A stretch of 64,000 nt of DNA, taken from the NCBI GenBank assembly GCA_014529385.2, contig CM043965.1, positions 11,642,412-11,706,411 on the forward strand, given 5' to 3'. The translations under genes were made by a program, and so were the position numbers. The notes beneath the pieces were generated by a model that saw only the letters and a program-made list of their open reading frames with translations, had not been told where the DNA came from and made no database searches. The number at the start of each line of letters is the position of its first letter. Within the stretch, counting starts at the first letter, position 1. The DNA is from Adiantum capillus-veneris. Its lineage: Eukaryota; Streptophyta; Polypodiopsida; Polypodiales; Pteridaceae. Below, one piece after another: positions 46,640 through 57,916 of the stretch.

Positions 46640-47119
46640 CTAGTATTTTTCTTTCAACTTGGAGAAGGTTGCCCACACACCCCTGTGTCCAACCCATAGA
46701 CTCTCATGAAACTCTTGCATGAGCTTTACTTGAGTCTCTTTTTTACATATAACCCGTTGTGGTGTAGCACCCTTTTGTTTAGGATGCTTCCACAAGTAAC
46801 CATCCCTTAAAAAGTACCCATATGCTTTCCTGCGTATCCTCTTGAATTCTTGTTTAGACCAATCATCCTGTTTTGTTAGAGTACTCAAGTACCTTCCAAT
46901 AGAAATCCAATCACCTTCATAAAGATCTTTCAAGAACAATTCAAGTGAATTAGTCATGCAGACATTGTTACCTTTGACATGAGAGATAGAATAGAATTTT
47001 GTTCCTACATCATCTCCCTCATCAATCATTTGTGACTCATCTTCATACCTTGCCCTTGATAGCATATCTGCCACTGTATTGTCTTTACCTGCAATGTGCT
47101 TAAACTCGGGATTAAGCAC
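46640..47119 (-). pseudogene. element B RNase H end and integrase N-terminus
   Basis: Starts in the RNase H C-terminal signature (LNPEFKHIAGKDNTVADMLSR). Then comes the connection and the integrase N-terminal histidines (EFHESLWVGHRGVWATFSKLKEKY). It overlaps the preceding polymerase piece in another frame, so one frameshift lies near 47100. Confidence 0.88.
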
Positions 47120-49074
47120 TTAATGTAGGCAATCCACCGCAACATAGCAATGTCTGGTGTTGAGCAGCTTGTAATCATCCCAAGAAGTGGTAGACAATCT
47201 GTTTCTACAACCACACATGCACCAATTAGGTACTCTTTCCCACTTTTCAAGGCTGTGACCATACCCCATAACTCTCTCTTTATCTGTGGATAGTTTCTTT
47301 GGCGAGAACTTAGTACCTTTGCTCCAAATATTACCACATACCTGTGTCCTTCTTTGTCATCTTGCCCTATTGCCCATCCAATCCTTGTAGGACTGGTATC
47401 TACTGTCACAATCACTGGCCTTTGACACTCATAGTCTACCTCTCTCAAAGTCGTTGCTGACTGGAGTAACTCCTTTAGCTTTTTCATGGATTTTACATGT
47501 GCTTCTGTCCATTTAAACTTTTGATTCTTTCTAAGCAGCTGATAAAGAGGATCAGCTACATGTGCATAATGTGGAATCCAAATAACATAGAAGACACATG
47601 CTCCCAGAAACCTTCTAACCTCAGTGATGCTAGTGCATGTTTCTTTCATTCTTTGGATGGCATCTACCTTTGATGGACAAGATTTCCTACCATATGGCCC
47701 GCACATGTGCCCCACAATGAGCACTTCTTTGACACCAAACATAGACTTTTTCCCTGACAATGTAAGATTCACTTCTTCCAACCTAGACAAAATTTTATCA
47801 CAATCATTTATGTGATTTACCACAAACCTGTGACCTCCCTTGAGATCCAAAGCTTCATCTTTGTCACTTTCTTCACATCCTTTGATAGGCAAATCATCAA
47901 TGAAAGGCATTGTGATTTGAGGAATAAAGTCACGTAAGACCTTATTCATCCCATTCATCATATGTGCAACCGAGTTGGTTGCTCCCTGTGGCAAGGTACA
48001 CATCCTTACCAAACCCAAAGGTGTCCTCATGGTTGTCAAGTCTCTGCTTTCGATTGCAAGATGAAATTGATCATACCCTGAGTAGAGATCCCCCATTGAG
48101 TATATTGCCCTCCCTGCAAACGCCTCTGCAAGTTCATCCACAATTGGACCTGTTCCTACATTTCTAATTGTCACCTTGTTCACTGGTTGCATATCTTGGA
48201 TGAAGCGTAGAGAACCATTCTTCTTTGGAACTGTGAACCACCTGTTTGAGTATGGAGCACAAGAAGGCTCCAAGATTCCCATTTTGATTTTCTCATTCAG
48301 TAGCTCTACTAACTTTGGCAAATGAGCCTTTGGAACCGGAATAGGCCGCAGATTCCAAGGCACATGAGGTATTGTGAAAATTACCATAGGAGCTACAATA
48401 TAAGGATCAACACATCCTATCTCATGTGGCTCAAATGCAAAAGCCTTACCATGCTTTGAAAGCATTTCTTTGAAGCACTTTGTCTCCTCCTGTGTTAGAA
48501 ACTCCTCGCAACCAATCTGTAACTCTTGAAAAGACTCCTTTGTGAAGGTATGCCCGATCTTTTTAGGATTCCGCAAACTTGGTTGTAAAGAAGCATGTTC
48601 AATCTTTTCCTTGTTGTTGGGTGGTAAGGGTGAAGCTACTGGTTTCACCTTCTTTGCTACACTCTTGTATTTAGTTTCAACATGGACTTCTGGGCCAACT
48701 GTTTGGCTTTCTTTAAAGGCTTCTATTACTTGATACATTTCCATAGAGAAAACTTCCACAACTTCATTTTCAAGATGCAAACTAGACCTCATTATAGCAT
48801 CAATCTCACCCATAGTATCTACAAAAGAAACTTGTTCACACAAACCCAAAACATTTTCAGTAGGCTTTAGCAACCCACTCTTTTTCATGCCTATTTGTAC
48901 ATTATGCACATATTGCCTCTCATATCTCTTCAAATCTTCAAGTTTTGTAAAACATACTGATCCATTCCTTGTTACTAAGGAGCTCATTGAGAAAGTTTCA
49001 CCTATTTTTGGATCAGGCGAGACCCTTTTTCTTTCTGTACCACTGCAATCCTGCTTTACAATGGTACTTGGCAA
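47120..49074 (-). pseudogene. element B reverse transcriptase and RNase H
   Basis: A ~650-codon open piece. RT motifs: RWFTVPKKNGSLRFIQDMQP, YSMGDLYSGYDQFHLA, TPLGLVRMCTLPQGATN and catalytic PFIDDLPIKG (near 47880-47910). RNase H: VTVDTSPTRIGWAIGQ, RNYPQIKRELWGMV and ETDCLPLLGM. The first ~180 residues form the protease-RT connection (HTFTKESFQELQIGCEEFLT, EIGCVDPYIVAP). The lineage is distinct from elements F, G and H (unusual QDMQPVNK and REDLTNQVEGRA motifs). Catalytic residues are intact. Confidence 0.92.
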
Positions 49075-49490
49075 AAACCCATCATTTCTCTATGATCATG
49101 AAACTCTTTGCTTACGTTTGGTAGAGGATGTTCTCTGAGGTTGTCACGATTTCTTTCATGGTTTATACAGACTGTGAGAAATTGGACAACTCGTTTACCA
49201 TCTTTGCTACGTATTCTAGCATATGCTGAACCATCGTCCATTATCTTTGTTTCCATTCGAACTCCCACAATGTAGGGTTGTCCAAGGATGAGATGATATA
49301 AAGATGTATCCTGTACAAAAAAGTTTTGGTCAATCTTTACATCACCTATTGTTACCTTCACATTTGGACATGCTGCATACAATTCACCGGATGAATTGTT
49401 TGCCACTTTTACCATCCAGCCATGATCTGTGTCCATCGGCCATTTTCACTTGTTGTAGAGACTCTTTGACATTATGTTTATTTCTTAACC
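49056..49490 (-). pseudogene. element B protease
   Basis: Active-site region WIDHG followed by a stop at 49485, then EINIMSKSLY; DHG stands where DSG or DTG is usual. The C-terminal part is YHLILGQPYIVGVRMETKIMDDGS and DGKRVVQFL. Two stops lie between 49437 and 49487. Length and position fit a Ty3 retropepsin. Confidence 0.78.
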
Positions 49491-50426
49491 ATGGTCAATC
49501 CAGGCAAAAAATGGCTCTTCAAGATCACCTACCTTGACCAAAGTTTCTATAGTAGCCCTTGCCCAATGACTTCGTGAATAGTAACTCCTAGGAATATCTT
49601 CAACTTCTTCATCATCATTTGAGAAATACACTTGCTTCACTCTCCCACTAGATTGGTAGCATCCTACCATAGCTCCATCATTCTCCTTATTTTGCAGTTG
49701 CATCCCTTGTGTCTTCGAGGTTTCCCCTTCAACCTGTGGACGAGAAACTTCAGCAAGGGTTTGCCTCTTCCTCTTGATGATGTCAATGATCTCCTCGTGG
49801 AATTCACGCTTTGCAATGCGAAGAACTTCTCCCAGAGTGAACTCAATCTTGCTATTCAAGATCCTTTCCTCCAAGACTTTCTTTAAATCTATAGCAACCT
49901 CAATATCAGATTGTAGTTTATAAGTTGGGCCTTTTGTCTTACCTTTTGTTGGCTCTTTCTTCTTTCCTGTTGTAGACTCCTCCATTAGTACTTCAGGTGG
50001 AGATTCTTCTTTTGTTGAGGGTGTTTGAGAAGGAATTGAGTCACTTCTTCCCCCAGTTCTAGAAGCTCTTTTTGATGGTCCTTCATCAACATTCTCACGT
50101 CTGCGCTTCTCTTCTACAATTGCCTCATTTTGTTGGCATTTTGTAATGTAGGCATGCACTGACAATGAGTCCACTGGATCATTCCATCCTGTTTCTAGAC
50201 GTATGCAATCACCTTCTTCATGTAGAATCTCATTTGTAAGCTTTCCCTTTTTAGCTAATTGCATGACATTTGGCCAAATTTGACCATGATAGTCACTCAT
50301 CTCTTCATCACAAAAATGCTCAATTTTTACTCCATAAGTAGCTGCCTCAACTGAAGAGTTGGCATGCTTAGTTTCCATATCTTCAACTAAGGTTTGCATT
50401 CCCCCCTTCCCAAAGTTAGTTCTCAA
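49485..50426 (-). pseudogene. element B gag-pol linker
   Basis: 313 open codons between zinc knuckle and protease. A poorly structured middle (NVDEGPSKRASRTGGRSDS, Pro/Ser/Thr-rich, KKKEPTKGKTKGPTYK) is flanked by helical segments (DIEVAIDLKKVLEERILNSK, ARATIETLVKVGDLEEPFFAW). Joined to gag by a frameshift near 50435. Confidence 0.75.
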
Positions 50427-50443
50427 GGGTAGACCTGTCTCTC

Positions 50444-51226
50444 TTAAGTGGATTTTACCATCCTTAAAAAGACAACATCTTTTGACAAAGCATCACTAAA
50501 ATCATCACAATCCCTTCTTACATGGTCTGTACTATCACACCAAATACATCTATTAACAAACCCTTCTTTGGGCTGTTGTCTTTGCCTAGGAAGTGGCCCT
50601 GATGGTTGGCCTTTTTCTTCAAGCTTTGCAAACTTCACCTTCAAGTCAGGCATTCCCTTCACAAGTTCATCTAGCATGGACTCATCAAACTTAGGAGCGA
50701 TAAAAGTAGGCTTTACCATTTTGTCAGAATTTGAGGTGGAAGGACTTGTAGTGTTTACTACCATCTTGTCCCTTCTTCTTTGTCGTTTGGCAAGCTGTGA
50801 GACAGCACCTTCAACCTCATTCCAGTCAGTCTTTAGTCCTTGCTCAGCATCATTATCTTCAAGAAGAAGCTCCAAATTTTCTTGAAACTCTTTACCTGCA
50901 GCTTGTAAGAAAAGATCTGTCTTCTCTGCATCTAGTGCGGCCCTTTCTGTCCTTGTGAGTTGTGCATAGCGCCGCTCAAATTCCCTAAGTAGTTCTATTA
51001 TTGATAGTCCTTGCTTTGGCTTGACTACCCATTCTAAGAATGTCCTTTTGGTCACTCTCTCAGAGTCCTCCATGAAATATTCCTCCTTTAAAGCTACTTT
51101 GAGTTCTTCCCAATTTCTCCCATGCCCATCTCTAATTGCCCTAACATGATCCCTAATTTCTGGAGCAACAACTAGCTCAAAGCTTTGAATCATCTCACCT
51201 TATGACACGCGATGCAGCTCCATCTC
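50444..51226 (-). pseudogene. element B gag, main part with zinc knuckle
   Basis: Begins mid-protein at MELHRV (51206-51226), a stop at 51198-51200, then SFELVVAPEIRDHVRAI, RTFLEWVVKPKQGLSI and ELLREFERRYAQL. A CX2CX4HX4C knuckle follows (CIWCDSTDHVRRDC, near 50490-50535). The first ~70 codons of gag are missing here and are the ones found at 9689-9895 on plus. Confidence 0.88.
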
Positions 51227-51295
51227 ATTGTCTCCTCACCCTAGGTGCTAGGTGGAGTAACTAGGGCCAAGTGATTTTTGGGCCCTGCATAGAAA
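51227..51295. other. right inversion junction / filler
   Basis: A ~65-bp stretch that belongs clearly to neither element B gag nor element G. Just beyond it, element G sequence on minus contains AAGATGTTT. The same nine bases occur at 9898-9906, 2 bp inside the left junction. This looks like a microhomology plus filler junction. Inference. Confidence 0.45.
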
Positions 51296-52530
51296 CATCT
51301 TGAACCAAATCATATGGTTAAGAACATTCACCCAAAGATAAATATACAATGTCAGTTTTATGTCGTGACTTGGATGGATTTTTCCTAAATTTCCCTTTAG
51401 TTTTCATATTTTCTTCCTTTTGGGAAGATTCACCATGTCTAGTGCGCTTTAGCCCCATGGAATCTACTCCTTTTCACCTTGGTCTTACCTTTCGCCACTC
51501 TCTTGATATCCTCCTCCACTTTCTCCTCTCCCTAACCTTCAAGACTAATGACACTTATTGCCTACTTGCCGATTGGTGGGGGGGGGGGGTAAGGTTGGAA
51601 TGAGAGGTTTTGGTGGATGTGGTTGAATGGATAGTTGTAGGATTTTCATGGGTGGTGCTTGTTGTGGTGCACTTGGTGGTGGTGGTCTTGTTCTTGGTGG
51701 TCAAGCCTCATTTTTTGTGACTCCTCTGTTGAATTTTTTCCTCCTTGGGTGTGGGCAGTAATACCTACCATGGCCATCTTCCCCACAATTATAGCTGCAG
51801 TATTCTTCCTTTGTTGTCCTCACATTTGATCTTCATTGTGGTTCTGTGAATTCCCTTGTTGCACCAAATGCACAGATAGATTCTCCAACTGAGTAGTCAT
51901 GTGGCTGGCAATAGGTCTTTCTGCTAATGTGATGCCTCTTGTGGTTGGGTCCTCTAAGTGGTTGTTGCAGTTATTGGCATTAGTCAAACTGAGCTTGATT
52001 CCTTTGACTCATTGACTCTTGCTTGCATATGCAGCTTTTTGTCTTTAAGGCGGACTACTTCCATTGCCAACTCATACTTTGTATGGAATCTCCCCTTCAC
52101 CTTCTCCTTAAGCGGCGACCACAAGCCAGCAATGAAATGGTCCTTCTTCAATAAATTAGGTGCTCCTTTACCTTCCTCCAATGACGCAACCCATCGCTCC
52201 CCCAAATCCACAAATTTGGATTTGTAAGTGGCATACTCTAGTAGACCTCCCTGATTTTTGAGATTGTGCCTCCACCAAACCTCTTCATAAATACATCACA
52301 TAGTAAGTTCCATGCATCCTTGGTATCTTGGGGCAAAGAATTGTACCAAGAATTGGCCTCTACTTTCATCAGTAGAGGAAAGATTCATAGTCGTGAGGCA
52401 TCATCATCGTTGTTGGAAACCACAAAAATGATGTCAAAGTTATCCAAAAAATCGGTGGTGATGTCTTCGTGATGTCTTCTCCCTTCGTGCCACTGAATGT
52501 GGGAAAAGATACACTTGCCATGGTAGTAAA
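51296..52530 (-). pseudogene. element G gag (other half of G)
   Basis: Read on minus from MASVSFPTFSGTKGED near 52530: KVEANSWYNSLPQDTKDAWN and FMKRFGGGTISKIRE (near 52265-52375), VDLGERWVASLEEGKG, FIAGLWSPLKEKVKGRFHTKYE. A zinc knuckle-like EEYCSYNCGEDGHGRYYC lies near 51760-51815, with CX3C instead of CX2C at the first pair. A poly-G/C tract lies near 51580-51590. Many stops. Pol of this element is absent here; PR, RT, IN and the 3' LTR are at 9896-26395 on plus. Confidence 0.75.
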
Positions 52531-53223
52531 TCAATGAGCACACAATTATAAACCTTTTTGTTTAATGAATTAGCGATTCATAAATGTTTTTATGTTGGTG
52601 GAAAACTTGAGTAGGAGCTAAGAAGAGCACAAGGCTAGAATAGAACAAAGATGCTTACATCAAAAGAGTGGTAGTAATCAAGAATGGACAGGATGATGGG
52701 ACGTGGGGATCTAAGGATTTTGTCGAGTATCTATGGTCCGAACACAAAGATAGTCTTTTGTTGGTAGAATGTCTTCCTATCGATGTACATGCTTACATGC
52801 ATGTGTTGCAAGAAACAAAAGGGACAAACTTCTAGCCTATTGTGATTATCCATTTTGGGTGTAGGACAAGGCGTTGAACACTAGAGTTGCATACCTTAAG
52901 TGTTGACAAGGTGACACCTTCACCACAGGCCTCTACCTCTTGTTGAAGTCCACATAATCCTCCCAGGGCAGTCATTTTTTAGAATGTGTATGATATCACG
53001 TGAGTTAACCGGAGAGGATTATTAAAAGACCAAAATGTATAAAAATGTATACATATAGAGGGGGGTGGGGGTTTTTTAAATAGGCTCACAGTGTAAGTAT
53101 AGTATGTATATTGGGGTATTATTAATTACCTCTTGAACGCACGTGATATAGGGGTCTTTTGATAAGTGACTGCCCCGGGATAATCCTCCATATTGGGTTC
53201 AAAAAAAACTCGGCAAGAAGAGT
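52531..53223 (-). other. element G leader, no clear coding
   Basis: About 0.7 kb between the leader ORF and gag. A G-rich run lies at 53058-53070. No domain seen. Confidence 0.5.
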
Positions 53224-53743
53224 CTACCTCAATCGGCTTTCCATTTTGCATGTAGCTCGATGCTTGGGAGGTCGTACTTCACTTGAATTCTCTAGGGTTA
53301 GAGAGAGCATAGGCCCACTTGCTTCCACCAAATTCTTTAGGATTTGTGGATTCGACTTTGTGGTTGATGTAGTTGACGACTCTTCTCTCACCGTTGGAGA
53401 AAAAACACTTGGTGCTACACAAAATTTGACTGATTTGAGGGTGTTGATACGATTCTCAAAAGAAAAACTCACCGTTCTTTCTTCACCTCCTCTGTCGGCG
53501 CTCATTGACAGAATGCTTTGGTTGAAATCAGTGATGACATTTCTTAGCCCTTCCTCTTCATGCTCTTGATTTCTTATTAGCACGAGAAATGTGAGATGGG
53601 GAGCTTACCTCTTGGATATCGGTGATGCTACAACCTCGCAGTAGCACTTTGATGAAGGCCTTGACTCCTTCTACAATCTCCTCTTCTTCAATCCTCCATT
53701 TGAAAACTCTTGAAGCCACTCGTCCATGATTGATGGAATGCAT
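53224..53743 (-). pseudogene. element G leader ORF, unknown
   Basis: Two overlapping frames (53558-53743 and 53224-53583) give a helical, charged sequence (FKWRIEEEEIVEGVKAFIKV, SFSFENRINTLKSVKF) just downstream of the PBS. Possibly a short upstream ORF or a gag N-terminal extension. No family recognised. Confidence 0.4.
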
Positions 53744-53780
53744 CTCTACTCTTTTTTGATTAAAGGTCTTTGCAAATACT

Positions 53781-53799
53781 CCTCATTGGGGGCACCAAA
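53781..53799 (-). other. element G primer-binding site (candidate)
   Basis: On minus, TTGGTGCCCCCAATGAGGAG starts one base after the LTR end CTCTCA. The leading TGG and position fit. tRNA not identified. Confidence 0.6.
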
Positions 53800-54964
53800 T
53801 GAGAGGAGAAAGCGCAAAACAGACCCGGTGGACTCTACACCAAGACTATATGCACAATGGCCTTGTCATGGGGGGTACACAATAGGGGCACCACCTAGCT
53901 TGAAATGCGGCTAGGATGCATGGTAAGGGGTCAATACATAACACAAGGAGAATGTGAGAGAAGGAGAGAGAGGGAGAGGTAGAGATCTTTAGAGCTTCAT
54001 GAATATAGGTTTCATAAACACCATTTCACAACGAAGATGTGAGAGAAGGAGAGAGAGGTAGAGGAAGAGAGCATTAGAGCTTCATAAATATAGGCTTCAT
54101 AAACACCATAAAAAAATTTCACAAGAAGAACTGCACATAATCAACAACTCACAAACTCATGTGTGCATGGCCATCAAGTAACCAAAATGAATGACCATAG
54201 CCAATACTATGCTATAGTAGAACTATGTGTGCGTAGGGGTGCATACATAAGGATTTACATATGAGAGCGTGAGTTCTAGAGCTTGATTGTGTGTTCATTT
54301 ACGAAAGACAAGGCCTCCTTTAATAGGCCAAGAGAGTGATTAGGGAAGAGATTATGAGCAAGAGGAGTTATTACAAAGTAACCTCAATTAAAGGCATTCC
54401 CCCAATGAGAGAGCTCTGTGTGCCCTACTTATTCACCAATTTCCTCCTAATCGCTTTTATCATGGCAAGTTGTGTCTCCATGCCACCTTCCATAGATTGA
54501 GTGCAAGAGATTTCTTATAATATATGAGAGAATCTTGATAAAATAAGAGAAAATCCGGCAATAATGGAGAGAAAGGTATAAGAAATTATGTGTCTGGAGT
54601 CGGATAACCATGACTTCTTCCCATATTGACAGATGCACTCCACCATTTCGGCCATATCTACCAAACCATAGCTCCAAAAAAATAAAAAAATAGGAGTAGA
54701 AAGATCAGCTCAACGCCCATAGGTTTTTCGTTGAGAGCTTTTTCAAGTTCAAAATTTAAAAAATAGAGAAAAAATCCCACAAAAATATGTGTCTCTCTTT
54801 TCCCTTCAAGAAGTCTTCCATGTGGTCCCCTCTTGACTCCATGTGCAAGCCTTGTGTCCAAAAGTAAATTATGCTTGAATTTGATAATATTTTGTTAGCT
54901 CTAGCTCCATAATGCATAAGATTCTCCTCCCTTTCACGATTGACTCTTATTGGTGCCGTTGCAA
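53800..54964 (-). mobile_element. element G 5' LTR (5' end displaced by element C)
   Basis: Aligns inverted with the G 3' LTR from about 24915 to 26395 but lacks the MITE and the 105-bp duplication. Its first ~130 bp are missing because element C inserted at 54964/54965. They should lie beyond the far end of C, outside the window. Confidence 0.85.
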
Positions 54965-55953
54965 TGTTGCGGGAGCGACTCACACACCCATGAAGTGCAC
55001 GCAAACACTACCTAGATCAACATAATGTCAATCGAGGACACAGATGACATGATAGGCACACAGGGGAAATCTCTTTAGCTTGTCAGGCTGAGACCTACAC
55101 ATACAACACTCTGGAAGGCCAACTATACCACAATCAAGAACCTCACTGCTCTCAACTACACCACATAGCCACATACACACATACAGAAGGTAACTCACCT
55201 AATCATGCCAGATTCGTACGAAACTTAAGGAACACCATCCCCTCACTAGGATACACCTGTCCCTAAGCTTCTACACTCAAAACCCTCACTCTAAACACAT
55301 CTGCGGAAAACGCGTAGGATGACAGAGCAGAATTTTGAAAGTGCCTGAAACTAAAATTTATGAGTACTTATGCGTACTTATGAGTACTGAAATTTATGAG
55401 TACTTATGTGTAGCTTATGTCGCCACGATTCTATAGACTACTAGCACGCAGAAAACAGACATCGTGTGATACACTTACGGCCATAAATAGCTTGTAGATG
55501 TGTCGGCGTGTGCGCTTTGTCTCGCGTGGAATGCTTGGCGTTGTCGCGTAGCTCTCCTCGAGCCTACAGCAATGGTGCAGTCGGATCTCCACTGTGTTGA
55601 GCAAGCTGGGTGTAGCTAGAGGATAAAGCTCACGCTCACTCTCTTTCTCTCTCTCACACAGTAGACGGCAGCGCTAAAGTTTTGATTATGATTAAAAGTC
55701 CCCTTTACAAAATGACCTAGGTACCTTATATACTAAGGCTACCTTAGGTTTAACCAAAAATGGGGTTGAAAGGGTCAAATGGCTTTGTATTTACAATCTG
55801 GAAGTGCCATTGCACCCCGGCTTCTGAAACTAGAATAACTACTCATTACAAATGACGTTTATAGACATAATCCGTGGCATTTCATAACTCGCAAAAGATA
55901 AGACTTTGGTACGAAAATTGAGTTATGTTGTTTTGTTGACCCAGCGGTCAACA
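54965..55953 (-). mobile_element. element C 3' LTR
   Basis: 989 bp. On minus it begins TGTTGACCGCTGGGTCAAC and ends GAGTCGCTCCCGCAACA. The last 17 bases are identical to 63984-64000, the visible end of the 5' LTR. A TATA box on minus (TATATAAGG) lies at 55724-55732. Confidence 0.9.
55724..55732 (-). promoter_or_regulatory. TATA box of element C LTR
   Basis: TATATAAGG on minus, about 220 bp into the LTR. In this 3' copy it would drive downstream flanking sequence; the 5' copy outside the window would drive the element. Confidence 0.65.
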
Positions 55954-55966
55954 CTCCCCCCTTCCG
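55954..55966 (-). other. element C polypurine tract
   Basis: On minus, GCGGAAGGGGGGAG directly before the LTR start TGTTGACC. Preceded by GTCGGGGATGAC, the counterpart of GTCGCGGACGAC before the element E tract. Confidence 0.88.
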
Positions 55967-56008
55967 CGTTCATGTCATCCCCGACATGACCTGATTGTCG
56001 ATGGCGAT

Positions 56009-56520
56009 GTGGTCTTTGTTGTAATTTTGGCTTCATCTGTTGCACTGCTTGTAACTTTGTCGAAACAAAACAAGAACTATGATCCATTAGAGTGGACATC
56101 TATCAGCACATGGACTTTATTTGATTTGCCTCCTGACAAAAAGGCCATTGGTACAAAGTGGGTTTACAAGTTGAAACAAAAGCCAGATGGTGAGATTGAT
56201 CGCTATAAGGCTTGACTTGTTGCATAGATTATGAAAAGAATTTTTCTCTCACTTGTCATATGACTGCTATGCGTTTTCTATGTGCATTGACAGCCCATTT
56301 TGGTTGGTGTGTACATCAGTCTGACATTGTTACTGCTTTCTTGAGTATTGGTGACATATTTGAGGAAGTTTATGTAACCATTCATCTTTTGAGATCCTCT
56401 GATTACTTTTATGTCTGCTCTTCTTCATTAGGGACTTCTTTTTTCCTGTGCAATCATGTTGTTAGTGTTGTCTGCAGCTTTGTCATTGTAGGGCATTCTT
56501 CGACTGGCCATTGAGCAGAA
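56009..56520 (+). pseudogene. Ty1/copia RT fragment inside element C
   Basis: Plus-strand copia RT entry: TWTLFDLPPDKKAIGTKWVY and KLKQKPDGEIDRYKA, a stop at 56213, then a shifted frame with ALTAHFGWCVHQSDIVTAFL and EEVYV. About 120 codons survive. Its orientation is opposite to element C, so it is an insertion or patch, not part of C. No LTRs found. Confidence 0.75.
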
Positions 56521-57916
56521 GTATGCTATGATCTGAAATTGGTGCTCCAATTCATTTGTCAATTGATTTGAGTAGCATTTCCTTGTTTTTGATGTAGAAG
56601 GAATATGTACAAGAGGATGGTGATAGGTGTCTTTAGATTAGGGTCTAAAACCTGGATGACCAAAGGGAAAAAACCCGGTGGGAAAAAAATGCCTTTGGTA
56701 TACACTCTTATTGGAGTTGAGCAGTTGAATGTGAAGTACATGTTCATGAAAGGTTAGTTCTTGGGTGAAACACGGAAAGAGTGCCTGATGCAAGTGCCAA
56801 TTATGGGACACTTTATATGCATATGAGAAATTTGTCAACAAAAGCATGCAATGTGAAAGAAGGAGATGATGGGTGTTTCGAGGAATAATGTAGCACATGT
56901 GACATCAAAATATGTCTAAATAGCTTCCACCTTTCCAAGAAGGGTTGTCGATGTAGAAGTTTCTCCACTCGTATCTCACTGTGCTCAGTACGTGAGTGTC
57001 TTTTGGACCTTCTCCTTCACTTCACCAGACTTAAGTACTTAGACTTTGACTCTTTTGCTCACCTATACCAGCATGAGCGACACAACGTAAATATGCTCAA
57101 CTCTTCTAGCTTGAGCAGTACCTAGAATAGCTAAGACGCTTAGACCACAGAGAATATTACTTGAAGCTTTGGGACTAACACCTCACTCATTTTGTGGCTT
57201 AGCTACTCGATTCTGACTTTTATGACTTGTCTCTTTGTGACAAGTTCTTTGGTTGTTGTAGTGGTTGTTGAGACATACTTCGTGAAGTTTCATCGTTTCC
57301 CTGTACCTTCTTCTCTTTGTAGTGCTCAGGCCTCTCGTCAGTCTTTTCTTCATGTGGATTATGGATTTATTAACTTTTTCTTAATAATAAACAAAGAAAA
57401 TCTAAAAAAAAACTTAACAAAAGAAAAATCATTCAAATAGAAAAGTAAATGCTATGTACACTATACACATGTCCCTAGGGGCTCATATATGGATTTTGTC
57501 CCCATACTCCTCTGTAACACTACTATGAGGGCATATACTCTAAATTTCGTCAAAAAATTATCACAATAAAATGCAAAAATTCAATGCCTCTCTCAAAACA
57601 TTTCCCTCTAATAGTCATAATGTTAGGTCCGCATTCAGAATGCCTCCCCCCTTCCTATTTGGAGTCATCCTTTATGACAGGGTATCGCAAAGAGTATGTG
57701 TTGTGCTTGGGCAATTAAAAGTTGTGCCTATGCAGGCCTTGTAATGTAGCCCTATTATGCATACACAGTCAATGCATGGAAAAGATTTATGTTGTGCAAG
57801 ATGTGGGTATAAGCAATTTGCTTATTTGCATTTGTTGGCGAGGCTTCCTATTCTAAGCAATGTAATGGTCTTTGAAGCTCCTGTATCATTGCTTGATTGA
57901 AGCGACTTGCTCTCTT
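56521..57916. other. element C interior without recognised genes
   Basis: About 1.4 kb between the copia fragment and the C coding region. It includes an A-rich stretch (57380-57440). A small purine tract AAAGGGAAAAAACCCGGTGGG lies near 56662. No domain on either strand. This is where RT and integrase would be expected if C were autonomous. Confidence 0.55.
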
